Positions 34,847-45,287 of a stretch of 64,000 nt of DNA are shown piece by piece (position 1 is the stretch's first letter; each line of letters opens with the position of its first letter). The notes under the pieces were generated by a model that had not been told where the DNA came from, ran no database searches, and saw only the letters and a list, made by a program, of their open reading frames with translations. Source of the stretch: Fallopia convolvulus (lineage: Eukaryota; Streptophyta; Magnoliopsida; Caryophyllales; Polygonaceae); the NCBI GenBank assembly GCA_964016875.1, contig OZ024724.1:47274899-47338898 (forward strand), in the 5' to 3' direction. Position numbers and translations under genes: made by a program.

Positions 34847-35962
34847 ACGATCCTTCCACAGCAACAATCGATCCGATTGTCGACCAGGGAGCACCACCTC
34901 TCAAGCCCGCTTTGGCTCCGAGATTGGTGAAGTATCTCCCCTTCCCTACTAAGAAGTCTAAGGACTCAACAGGGGGCAAGTTTAAGCGTTTCGTTAAAAT
35001 TTTCCAAGGCTTAAATATTTCTATATCATTCGTTGAGGCCTTAAGCAAAATGCCGGCTTACACCAAATTCTTAAAAGAAATTCTTAGCATGAAAAAGGTC
35101 GATAACAGAGCTGACAGATGAGGTTCGATCCATAGCTCTTCCAAAAAAGCTAGGTGACCCAGGGAGATTTGCTATCACTATTGGGATTAGCACCCACATA
35201 TTTAAAGCTTTATGTGATCTAGGTGCCAGTGCAAGTCTTCTACCATTGTCGATTTGGTCAAAAGCCAACATGGGACCATTGGAGCCAATAAACACGCGGT
35301 TGTACATGGAAGATGGCTCATGCGTCAAGCCAACAGGATTCGTTGATGACTTTCCGGTACAAGTGGGCAAATTCTTTGTTCCCAATGATTTTATAGTCAT
35401 GGAAATGCCCGAAGATCCGGTGGTGCCTATCATCTTAGGGAGACCATTCCTTGCCACAACCGCTGCCATAATTGACGTTAGGAGGGGACTCCTAACATTT
35501 AAAATTGGGGATGAGATAGTGGAATTTTGGTTTAATCCTACAATGAAGGAGACAATTAAAAGTGTAGTTAAGATGCTCTACACCCACAATGATTTCATTG
35601 AATGTGGGGACCCTATTAAAAGGCTTTTGGAAAGAGATACACTCTCAGGCCGAAGATGGGCCGAGATAGTTCCTGCAGTCTCGGTACTGAGCATATCTAC
35701 CTCGGTACTGAGTCTCCTGGCAGACGAAGACAACTCGGTACCGACCCCCTTTGCATCCGTACCGAGCCTTTCAACCGAGGATGAAGAGATCTCGGTGTTT
35801 GATTACCTTGAAGAAGTCTTGAAGACGGAACCCGAAGAGCCCATTCTTATTCTAGCTGAGACTTCTCCAACGCTCAAGCCCCTTCCAAACTCTCTCAAGT
35901 ATGAATTTCTTGGTCCTAACTCTACTTTTCCTGTCATCATCAATACTAAACTAAACGGTAAG
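34847..35962 (+). pseudogene. Protease region of Athila-like element A
   Basis: The frame resumes after the solo LTR. KMPAYTKFLKEILS matches the pre-protease linker of element B (SVPRYAKFLKELC). A one-base indel near 35095 shifts frame, then the retroviral-type aspartic protease follows (LCDLGASASLLPLSIW, IILGRPFLATT). The tail has more TCGGTACCGA-encoded Val-Pro-Ser linker (about 35680-35800) and LKYEFLGP, just before RT. The coding sequence is then cut by the SIRE-type element at 35963. Confidence 0.75.
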
Positions 35963-37024
35963 TGTTGGGACGTTGTTGGGACCTCTGGTTCTAAACAACG
36001 GATCAACGATTTAATTCTCTTAAGTTTTGATAATGACAAACACCATACATAGGGAACTAATGTGGTTTGTTCAAGTATTTCTAAGGAACACAGGTACAAC
36101 CAAGAACTCTTATGAATGACCAAAAGGCAATGCAGGCCACAATGAAGAGTTTCCATCAAGGGAACTCTGAAGAGGAAAGTTCCCATGAAATGGGAACTCC
36201 TAGAAACAATCAAGAGAACACAAGCTTATAACGATGAAGAGTTTCCATCAAGGGAACTCTGAAGAGGTCAGTTCCCATGACATGGGAACTCACATGTGAG
36301 GACAACGACCGTTCAGCGCAGATCGCGGGATTCTGTCTCAGACAGCCCGAGGGAACAGTCTGAGGATCAGACTGTCACGTTTCATCCAACGGTCCGATTG
36401 ATCCAAGAAGTTGACCTAGTTCAAACCAAAGTCACATGTGAAGAAAGTACAACTTGGGCATCAAGCAAAGGGCATTTTGGACACAAATGAAAGATGCGAC
36501 TGCCCAAGCTCAATGGACTATAAAGCCAAATGAATAGTACTCGGTCTGAGTACTTCTCCCAGAACTCACAAATACCCACACCAGAGAAAAGAAAGAAAAG
36601 GAAGAGGAGTCCCCGCCGGCGAGTGTGTGATCTCGACGACGGTGAAGCTGAAGTTCCCAGGAGCAAGGGAACTAAGAAGTCAGCGTAAGGTTTGAGTTAC
36701 TTGTGTTTTGCTGTTGTGAGCTTAGGAACTCAGTTGAGAGGATTTACTAGTGTTGCTAGAGTTAGGAAGAACTTGTAGGAACAAAGAAGTGTAAATCCGG
36801 CTGTGTAACTAAGGAACAAAGCAATTAATATAAGTACGTCATTCAAAATCCTCCAAGAGGAGGTAGAGGTTTACCCATACAACTAGTTGGTTGTAGTGGG
36901 GTTCCTCTATAAAGGAACTGTGCCTTTTACTGTTTTTATCACTTGCGATTATTTACTTCCGCTGCCTTGGGAACAGCTTAATTGCCAGTTCCCAAGCTCA
37001 CTGCTCACCGTTTACGATCCAACA
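35963..37024 (+). repeat. 5' LTR of the SIRE-type element
   Basis: It starts TGTTGGGACG and ends CGATCCAACA (TGTTGG/CCAACA ends). A TATA box CTATAAAG lies at about 36518, with AGAGTTTCCATCAAGGGAAC units duplicated at 36145 and 36239. It drives transcription of the element and also provides the polyadenylation region. Confidence 0.95.
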
Positions 37025-37026
37025 AT

Positions 37027-37038
37027 TGGTATCAGAGC
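37027..37038 (+). other. Primer-binding site (initiator tRNA-Met)
   Basis: TGGTATCAGAGC begins 2 bases after the 5' LTR and would pair with the initiator methionine tRNA 3' end to prime minus-strand DNA synthesis. Confidence 0.95.
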
Positions 37039-37075
37039 TTGCGCTCTAGATTTGTGTTAGCATCGCAGGTATCAA

Positions 37076-39016
37076 ATGGCTCAGGAACTTACTCAGGTGG
37101 GGAACAATACTAGTAAGCCGCCAAGGCTTATTACGGGAAGATTTGAAAGCTGGCAACGCAACATGAAGGATTGGATGCGTGGCCAAGACTACCAAGCCTG
37201 GTGTGTCATCGAGAGAGGGAACTTCGAAATCGATCCAGCTATAGTCAACGACCTCTCAAAGTGGGGACCCAACGAGTACAAGTGCATGGAGGCAAACTAC
37301 AAAGCCAAACAGTACCTAAAGAGTTCCATGTGCGTACAAGATTGTGACAGGGTTGCAAACCTTGACACAGCTAAGGAAATGTGGGAGGCCATCCAACAAA
37401 TGCACGTTGGGAACTCAGATCTCAGAGAAGATCTTCAGATGAATGCAAAAAGGGAGTTCTACAACTTCCAAATGGAAATGGGAGAGTCGGTCGATAGCTA
37501 CCAATCCCGATTTGAAGGACTTTGCACTAAAATGGAGGGATTGGGGATCACAAAAGAAGAAATCACCCACAAAATGAAGGTCCAACAGCTCTTCAATGGA
37601 TTGACTGGAGAATGGGAAAACGAGAGAACAATGTTCATGGAAAATCCAGAAAATTGAACACTTATGCTCCATCAAGTGTTTGGAAAGCTAGTGGGACACG
37701 AGAAGAGAAAGATCGACGATAAGGAACAAACTCGAGCTCATCGAGGGATCGCACTCAAGATCGAAAAAATGCTCAAATCAACCCAAGAACAACATGAAGA
37801 CTCTGAAGAAGAAGAGGATGAGGAGCTAGTTCTAGTAACAAAGGCTCTTCGAAATTTCTACAAAGGGAAGTCTCAACGGAACAGTGGGAACTGGGGAAAG
37901 GGACAAAGTTCCCAAAGAAAGCCCACAGAAAAGGATCTCTCAGATGTGACCTGCTACAAGTGCAATAGGAAAGGACATTTTGCGAAGGAATGCCCACAAG
38001 GAACTGATGGCAGGAAGCAAGGAAAGAAGGCCTATATCGCTACCTGGAGCGATGATGAAGATGAAGATCCCGAGTCATGGGCACTCCCAGACATGTGTGG
38101 CATGGCCATAGGAGAAACCACTGGGGAACAACCCAGTGAGGTAACCACTGAAACTGTTCTTGATTCTTTGAGTAACTATGAAAAACCTGAGTTGTTGAAA
38201 ATTCTTTCAAGTCTTGTCAAAGATAACATAAAACTGCAAAACAAGTTGGAAAAACAGGAGCACATAAATTCTCAATTAGTTGGTCTTGAGCCCTGTCCCA
38301 ACTGCATATCCCTTCTAGAAAAACTCAAGTCCCATGTGTCTCACATTGTAGATCTAGAAAGAGAAATCAAAACTCTAGAGAAAGATGAGAACACCCTCTT
38401 GCAAAACCTGAGTAAGACTCCCGAACATCTTGAAGCCTCTAGTTCCCAAATTAAGTTTGTCCCAGCCAGACATGGCATAGGATACAAAGGTGAGTGCTCC
38501 AAGAACGGAAAGTCACCCCTGAGCGAACATGAGATCCATGAGTGTAGGGCTTTAGAACTCCAGTGCGAGAAATAGAAAAATGCTCATCTCGAGGAGAAAA
38601 TCAGGGTCCTAGAGAGTGGAAACAATGGTGAGAAAGACTACTATACTGGGAACTCCGAACATAGAATCTATGTCAAAATTGCTAAGGGAAATGGGTCTCG
38701 GGTGTACAACAAAGAAACCATGGATAGGAACCGTATCCAGAGACCACACACAAAATACTACCTGGGAGAATACTATAAGACGTGTTGGCACTGTGGTGCT
38801 CATGGGCACTACAAGGATGCATGTCCCAAGAAGAGAGCCCAAACCCCTAGACGCCATGAGTTCCCAAACAAACAAAAACGTCATGCTCATCACCAAAGGA
38901 ACTCCAACTCTCAAAATTCCAAAGACATCAACATTTCTGACTATATCTTGAATGAAAATGTTTTCCCTTGCAAGGGACCTGGCAAGAGTCATCTTGCCTG
39001 GGTCTCAAAACACTAA
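37076..39016 (+). pseudogene. Gag of the SIRE-type element (stops)
   Basis: ATG 37076 opens the copia gag, with the UBN2/DUF4219-like capsid signature (TGRFESWQRNMKDWM). It contains two CCHC zinc knuckles, CYKCNRKGHFAKEC at about 37960 and CWHCGAHGHYKDAC at about 38785, with a coiled-coil-like stretch between. Nonsense codons lie at 37655 (TGA) and 38573 (TAG), both in the same frame, so gag is interrupted twice. A frame change occurs near 39005 before the protease. It would form the RNA-packaging shell, but this copy cannot make full-length Gag. Confidence 0.85.
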
Positions 39017-39029
39017 CTTTTCCTTGTAG

Positions 39030-40440
39030 GTGGCAGTGAGAGGGAACAGTACATGGTTCATAGATATTGGATGCTCGAACCATATGACAGGAAACAAGGA
39101 TATCCTCATCTCACTCCACACTCATGCCGAAGGAGGCCATGTCTCATTTGGCAACAAAAACAAGGGAGAAGTTATTGGAAAAGGAGAAGTGTTGCTCAAT
39201 AGATCTATCAAAGTTAGCAACGTAAATCTGGTAAAGGATCTGGGATACAATCTGTTGAGTGTCTCCCAGATGTGTGATCAAGGGAACAACATCGTAACTT
39301 TCGACTCAGATGAATGTCTCGTCATCAACAAGAAGACCAACAAAGTAATTCTGAGAGGAAGAAGATACAACAATGTGTATGTGGTGGATACCAACTTTGA
39401 ACCACCAATGAAGCTGTGTCTTGCGAGTTCCCAAGATGACACGGAACTCTGGCATCGAAGACTGGGACATGCTGGTGTAAATCAAATCCTGAAGCTTTAC
39501 CTACAGGATCTGGTCATTGGTCTTCCACGGATCAATCTCGAAGGAGTCAAAATGTGTGAAGCATGTGTTCGAGGGAAACAGACCAGGACCTCCTTCAAAC
39601 CTAAGAAGGTGGTAAGCACAACCAGGTCCCTGGAGTTAATTCACATGGATCTCTGTGGTCCCATGAGAACAGCTAGCTACGGTGGAAAAAGGTACATGTA
39701 TGTTTTAATTGATGATTTTTCAATATTTACCTGGGTTATTTTCTTGAAGGCAAAATCACAAGCGTTTGAAGAATTTGAGCCCTTCATCAAAAGAACAGAA
39801 GTAAGCTTGGGGCTGAAACTAAAAGCAATCAGATCTGATCACGGAACTGAGTTTCAAAACTTGGAGTTCCTAAACTTCTGTGAGCAAAATGGGATCTCTC
39901 ACAACTTTTCAGCTCCTCGCACTCCTCAGCAAAATGGAGTGGTCGAGAGAAAGAACAGAACTCTGGAGGACATGGCTAGAACCATGATGATTGAAAGTGG
40001 AGTTCCTGAGTACTTCTGGACTGAAGCCATTTCCACAGCTACATACATCCTGAACCGAGCCATGACAAGGCCCCTGATCAACAAGACGTCCTATGAGCTC
40101 ATCAAAGGGAGAAAACCAAACATCTCACACTTGAGAACATTTGGTTGCACATGCTTTGTTCACAACAACGGCAAAGACAATCTTGGCAAATTCGACCCCA
40201 GAAGCGACTAAGGGATCTTCCTGGGATACTCATCACAAAGCAAGGCTTACAGGGTCTACAATAAAAGAACCAAGAAGATAGAGGAAAGCATTCATGTCGT
40301 CTTCAATGAAAAGTCTGTAAAGATGGGAACCGAGACCCAAGGGAAGGGAACTCTGTTCAAACTAGTCAGACATGAAGACGATGATGATGACGAGGATGAG
40401 CCAAGGAAAAGGGATGAAGACTATCCAAGTGACGGTTGAT
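39030..40440 (+). pseudogene. Protease and integrase of the SIRE-type element
   Basis: The protease start shows WFIDIGCSNHMTG, where the catalytic D-S/T-G is normally expected, so the second position is Ile here. Integrase follows: HHCC zinc finger (LWHRRLGH...CEACVRGK) and the DDE residues in HMDLCGP, RSDHGTEF and NGVVERKNR, then GCTCFVHNN. A TAG at 39027 precedes the block and a TAA at 40209 interrupts the GIFLGYS segment. The acidic tail (EDDDDDEDEPRK) ends at the gypsy junction near 40430. Confidence 0.85.
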
Positions 40441-40476
40441 CATATGACCCACCCTAAGCTAGACATGAAGACGATG
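40430..40476 (+). other. Patchwork filler at the copia/gypsy junction
   Basis: Positions 40430-40462 are an exact 33-base copy of 44731-44763 (starting TGACGGTTGATCATATGACC). Positions 40461-40476 repeat 40368-40383 (AGACATGAAGACGATG). Gypsy sequence starts right after. Such stitched short copies are typical of templated end joining at a DNA break. Confidence 0.8.
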
Positions 40477-43068
40477 CAAGGATGAGGTGGAGTGTGACAT
40501 TTTCCCGATTACCTCTTGTCATCTACTATTGGGACGCCCTTGGCAATTTGACAAGAAAGCGATCCATGATGGAATATCCAACGAATACCACTTCCAAATG
40601 GAGGGAAAGAAGGTGATTTTGCACCCGATGTCTTCCCGTGAGATAATGTTGGATTACGCAGCCAAGGAGCAAAGGAAGAAGCTTGCTCAACGAGAGGAAA
40701 ATAAGGACAAGAATATAGCCAAAGGGGGGCCCTCTACTCCCCTATTTTTGGTCAACCCGAAAGAGGAAAGTGAAACTTCCTTCTCGGATAAATCTGCACC
40801 ACCTTGGAAAAAATGGTGTAACTTACAACTCAGTGGTCGAATGATGCTCAAATTTGGAGGAAATGAAGTAGACGCCTTAAGCTCAATCTGGAATTTGGAA
40901 TCTCTAAATTTGGAGCTCGGAGCTAAGAGAACGACCTTGAACAGTTTAGAGTTGAAAACTGTCCCAAGCTACGATGTGCATGCCATTCGGGGAAGTAACA
41001 CTTCTTCCTTACTTTTATCTCAAAACTTGACATCTTGGCTGAATTACTCTCATATTTTGGATAGCTTTGTCATGTACCATACCAATAGGATTGCAAAGAA
41101 AAGTGGCATAGCTTGTGCTTATATTTTGTCATATCATGTTGTGCTTGGAAAGGAGGTTTGTGTGTTGACCTTTTTTGTAGGTCAGCTGGGTTCGTGGACG
41201 CACCCTTTTGAAGGGGATAAGACTTCCTTCCAACAAAGATTGATGAGTGACATAGAACAACCAAAAAGAGAGATTCTTTTCCATGAATTGGAACAACTCA
41301 TCACCGTCAAGTGTCCGATAAAACTGATGCACATATTGCAAGAAGAGGAGGAAGTTGTGGAATCATCTCCTAAAATCAAGTGTCGTCCTACCATCACTCC
41401 TAGCTCCATGAACTCGTTGGCTAAACCATGTATGGATGTGTTTCCTATGATTCCTTCAAGTTTTCCCTTCTTGCTCCATGAGGAGGACGAGGCTGTTTTA
41501 GTCACTCCAAGCGGTGATTACATTCCTTTTCTTGTGGAGGCCAAGAAAGATGTCTTTGTCATGGAGAATGCCACACCAAGGGAGATAGAAGCCCTACCTC
41601 CATTGTTGAGCTCACAGGGTGATATGAGTGCACTTCTCAGGGAAGTTTCTTGCACTCCTCTTTTCTATATTTATGACTACGTGTTGGTTGTGTCACATGC
41701 ATTTGATCAAATAATTTCAGTTTTCTTTCATGCATTTGTGACATCTAGTACTAAGTACTCTTGCTTCCATTTTAGTTCTCTTGCCCAATACATGTCATCT
41801 AGGATGCATATAGGTTATAGAATTCCATTGATGCCTACTTACACTCAATCTCTTCATTGCTTTATTATGAGATGTACCCGTAAGAATAGGAAGAGAAGTG
41901 GTGTAGCTAGTGCATACTTTCTGGCCTATCATATTGAGATTGGAAATGTTATTCTTAACTTGACTTCTATAGAGTGTACTTGCTTGTGCGTCCTTCGATG
42001 TGTCCTTTGTTTTACAGGCTTGATAGATTCGAGGACGAATCCTTTTAAAGGGGAGGAGGATGATGTGATTCCATCTATCGAGTCATGGCCCCACAGTACC
42101 GTGCATATTGGGGCGCCGTTGCACACGCTGATTTCCGACCTTGGCGCGCCTTGGCCTTTGATGAATGGTACCACTTCTTCAGGCACTTTTAAAGGGACTA
42201 TGCTCCATGATTTGAGTGAAGATCTCAGCCCTAAAGACAAGTTCAATTTGCACGACAAAGGAGGGTCTTTACTTGGACAAATATCCAAGGCCGGTGTCCG
42301 AGGCGCTAAGAAGCCAAGTCAAGGTACCACGCCCTATCTTTGGCGCATCACTCGAGCACATGCTAGGGAAATGCTTGACAAGATCAAGAAGGAGCTCATG
42401 GCTCATAAGTTGGACTTTGGTTAGCAAAGGTGAAAGTTGGAGTCTTATGATACATCATGGTTCGATAAGTGACAACTTAACGGTTAAGGACGATTAATGT
42501 GCTCTCGGTTTTTATGGGTTGTTTTTGTAATTTTGTTTAAATGAGGGGGCTGATTTTGTGAGGCTTGTTATCTAGGTTATATGGTCGTCCATCCCCCTCC
42601 TCCCTTGAGAGACTTGGACGAAATTTGCTTCTCTTTTCCTTGCATTTTCAATTCGAAGTTCTTGTTTTGTTTCGTTCAATTCTCGTTGTTCAATTGTTGG
42701 TGAGTCATATCCGACAATTTCGAGCATCCTAGTTTTTTTGAGAGCTTGGTGAGTCATATCCAAGTTATCAAGCATCCATATCCCCTTGTTCTCTCCATTT
42801 CGAACCATCATCCATCTCGGAGGTTTCTGCACCATCTCAGTAAATTCGACATAACTTTCAATCCGCTCATCATCTCGGTCTCATATTTTGAGGACTTCAA
42901 CTAGACTCATAGATCTAACTTCTCGAGTTGGAATCACTCAATTTCGAGTTCGGACGAGGAACATCCAGCCAGTTGAAGACGGGTCAGTTGCGTGGTGTTT
43001 GTTGTCGGAATTCCTTGGATTCTCGTGGCGATCTCTTTGCACCATCATCCCCTCCATCGATCCGGCCA
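40477..43068 (+). mobile_element. Internally deleted Ty3-gypsy fragment inside the SIRE-type element
   Basis: A 645-residue frame (to 42424) starts with CDIFPITSCHLLLGRPWQFD, the pre-RT segment of plant gypsy polyproteins. It has no RT, RNase H or integrase core and ends with post-integrase features: SRTNPFKGEEDD, then RITRAHAREMLDKI (TRARAK-like). About 42480-43068 looks like LTR or 3' flank without a clear end. At 43068 the copia RT frame resumes (ELHQFERNKVWKLV). Some copia coding sequence upstream of ELHQFERNK that is usual in SIRE elements appears to be missing. Confidence 0.75.
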
Positions 43069-44539
43069 TCAAGAACTCCACCAATTCGAGAGGAACAAAG
43101 TCTGGAAGCTAGTTCCTAGGCCCAAAAACAAGAACATCATAGGAACTCGATGGGTCTTTAGGAACAAGCTCGATGATACTGGGGCTGTAGCAAGGAACAA
43201 GGCTAGGTTGGTGGCACGAGGATACAGGCAAGAGGAAGGAATTGACTACGATGAGACCTTCGCGCCGGTTGCCAGGATCGAGGCCATCAGACTCCTAATC
43301 GCCTATGCCGCTCACAAGGGATTCATGCTTTATCAAATTAATGTGAAAACAGCCTTCCTTAATGGACATTTCAAGGAAGAAGTGTATGTAGCCCAACCTC
43401 CAGGATTCGAAGATGAGAAACTACCCAACCATGTCTATTTCCTGGAGAGGGCCCTTTACGGACTCAAACAATCTCCCCGAGCTTGGTATGACAGGTTTGC
43501 TCAATTCCTCTTGTCCCATGGGTACCTTCGTGGTTCCATAGACAAGACTTTGTTTATAACGAAAGAGTCTAAAGACATTTTGATTGTGCAAGTATGTGTT
43601 GATGACATTGTGTTTGGAGCAACTAGAGAAACTCTTGTAGAGAAGTTTAAGGACCTCATGAGTAGTGAGTTTGAAATGAGTCTCATTGGGGAAGTCACGT
43701 TCTTCCTGGGACTTCAAATATCCCAAACCAAGGAGGGAACAAAGATTCATCAACAGAAATACATCAAGGAAATGCTCGTGAAGTATGGGATGGAACACTC
43801 CAAGCTCATCGACACTCCCATCTCACCAAATTCAAGGCTCAATACGGATGAAACAGGTATTAGTGTGGACCAAAAGAACTATCGAGGTATATTCGGGTCC
43901 CTTCTCTACTTAACAGCTAGTAGACCTGATATCATGTTCTCCGTATGTCTTTGTGCTCGTTTTCAAGCTAACCCCAAGGAATCACACCTGAAAGAGGTGA
44001 AGAGAATTTTCAGGTATCTCAAAGGGAACGATAACTTGTGCCTTTGGTATCCAAGGAACAGTTCCCTTGAGCTCATTGCATACACAGATGCAGATTTTGT
44101 AGGGCACTTGGTTGACAGAAAGAGCACATCAGGAATGGCCCAGTTCCTAGGGTCATGCTTAGTCTCGTGGGGATCTAAAAAGCAAAACTCAGTGGCACTC
44201 TCCACAGCTGAAGCCGAATATGTGGCTGTCGCATCATGCTGTTCCCAAGTTCTATGGCTTAAGTCACAACTCCAGGATTACGGTATGTCTTTTGGCCCAG
44301 TTCCCATACTCTGTGATAACACTAGTGCCATAAACATTTCCAAAAATCCTGTGCATCATTCTAGAACTAAGCATATCGACATAAGGCATCACTTTCTACG
44401 TGACAATGTTGAAAATGGGAACATCTCGATGGAACACTGTAGAACTGAAGAGCAAATTGCGGACATTCTTACCAAAGCTTTAGACAGACGTCCCTACCAG
44501 CGTTTTCGAATGCTTCTAGGGATGATAACTCTAAACTAA
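43069..44539 (+). pseudogene. Reverse transcriptase and RNase H of the SIRE-type element
   Basis: This segment is open to its natural stop. RT signatures: QFERNKVWKLVPRP, KARLVARGYRQEEGIDY, FAPVARIEAIR, VKTAFLNG, GLKQSPRAWY and CVDDIVFGA (the YVDD-type catalytic site, with Cys first). RNase H follows: TDADFVGHLVDRKSTSG, LSTAEAEYVA, and RTKHIDIRHHFLRD. The C terminus (EQIADILTKAL) is typical. It is the best-preserved part of the element but is fused upstream to gypsy DNA, so it is unlikely to be made as a normal polyprotein. Confidence 0.9.
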
Positions 44540-45287
44540 ACAAGTCCCTGTTTGTCTCTCTCTCAATGCCTGACTAGTTTATATAAGATTGCATGATAGG
44601 GAACTTGGATTTATTGCTTTCACTATGCCATGATTACTAGTCTAGAGAAAAATGTGTACAAAGGAACTCTATTTCTTTTGGCCCAAAATGATCAACCAGA
44701 GTTCCCTTTATCTCTCTTTACAAGCCACCGTGACGGTTGATCATATGACCCACCCTAAGCTAGGGACCAAACAAATGCTTCTCATGAGCCAACATATTTC
44801 CTTTATCGAGTTGCAAATTGTCTGGTTCCCTTTGAGTTCCCTAGCCCCACAAAAGGATGAGTGTGAAGTTCCCTTAACCACTTCACTCTCCCTGACCTTG
44901 AAAAGATCATGGGAACTGATGCATCTACTAAGGGAACGCTGACTAATCTTCAAAGAAAAACCGTCACTTGGGAAGCGGACTTTTGTGTCAGAGGCTCTGA
45001 AGCGTTAAAGGCCAAGTATTCAAAATTTGAAAAGGACTTCCCAAGAGATCGTGACGCGTGTCCAGAGGCGTGCTCGAGAAGTTGAAACGACGCCCCACGT
45101 TCATTGGGCAACGGTTATCGAGGTTAATCCACTTCCCTTTCTACCCTCCACTTCCTCTCTCCTTTAAAACCCCTCTTTGCTATTTTTGGACCCTTTATTC
45201 CATCTTACATCTCTGTCATTCGTCTTCCCCAAATCCCTTTCACTCTCTTTTCAAGAAACCTCCAAAACCTCCCAATTCCTTACAAAA
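44540..45287 (+). other. Spacer between pol and the env-like ORF
   Basis: This is the noncoding or leader region usual in SIRE elements between RNase H and the env-like ORF. It contains the 33-base source (44731-44763) of the filler at 40430 and a pyrimidine-rich tract before 45288. Short frames here have no recognisable product. Confidence 0.5.

Noticed and set aside
42480..43068. Complete gypsy LTR
   Set aside because: There are no TG/CA ends, no partner LTR and no primer site; it may be part of an LTR but cannot be bounded.
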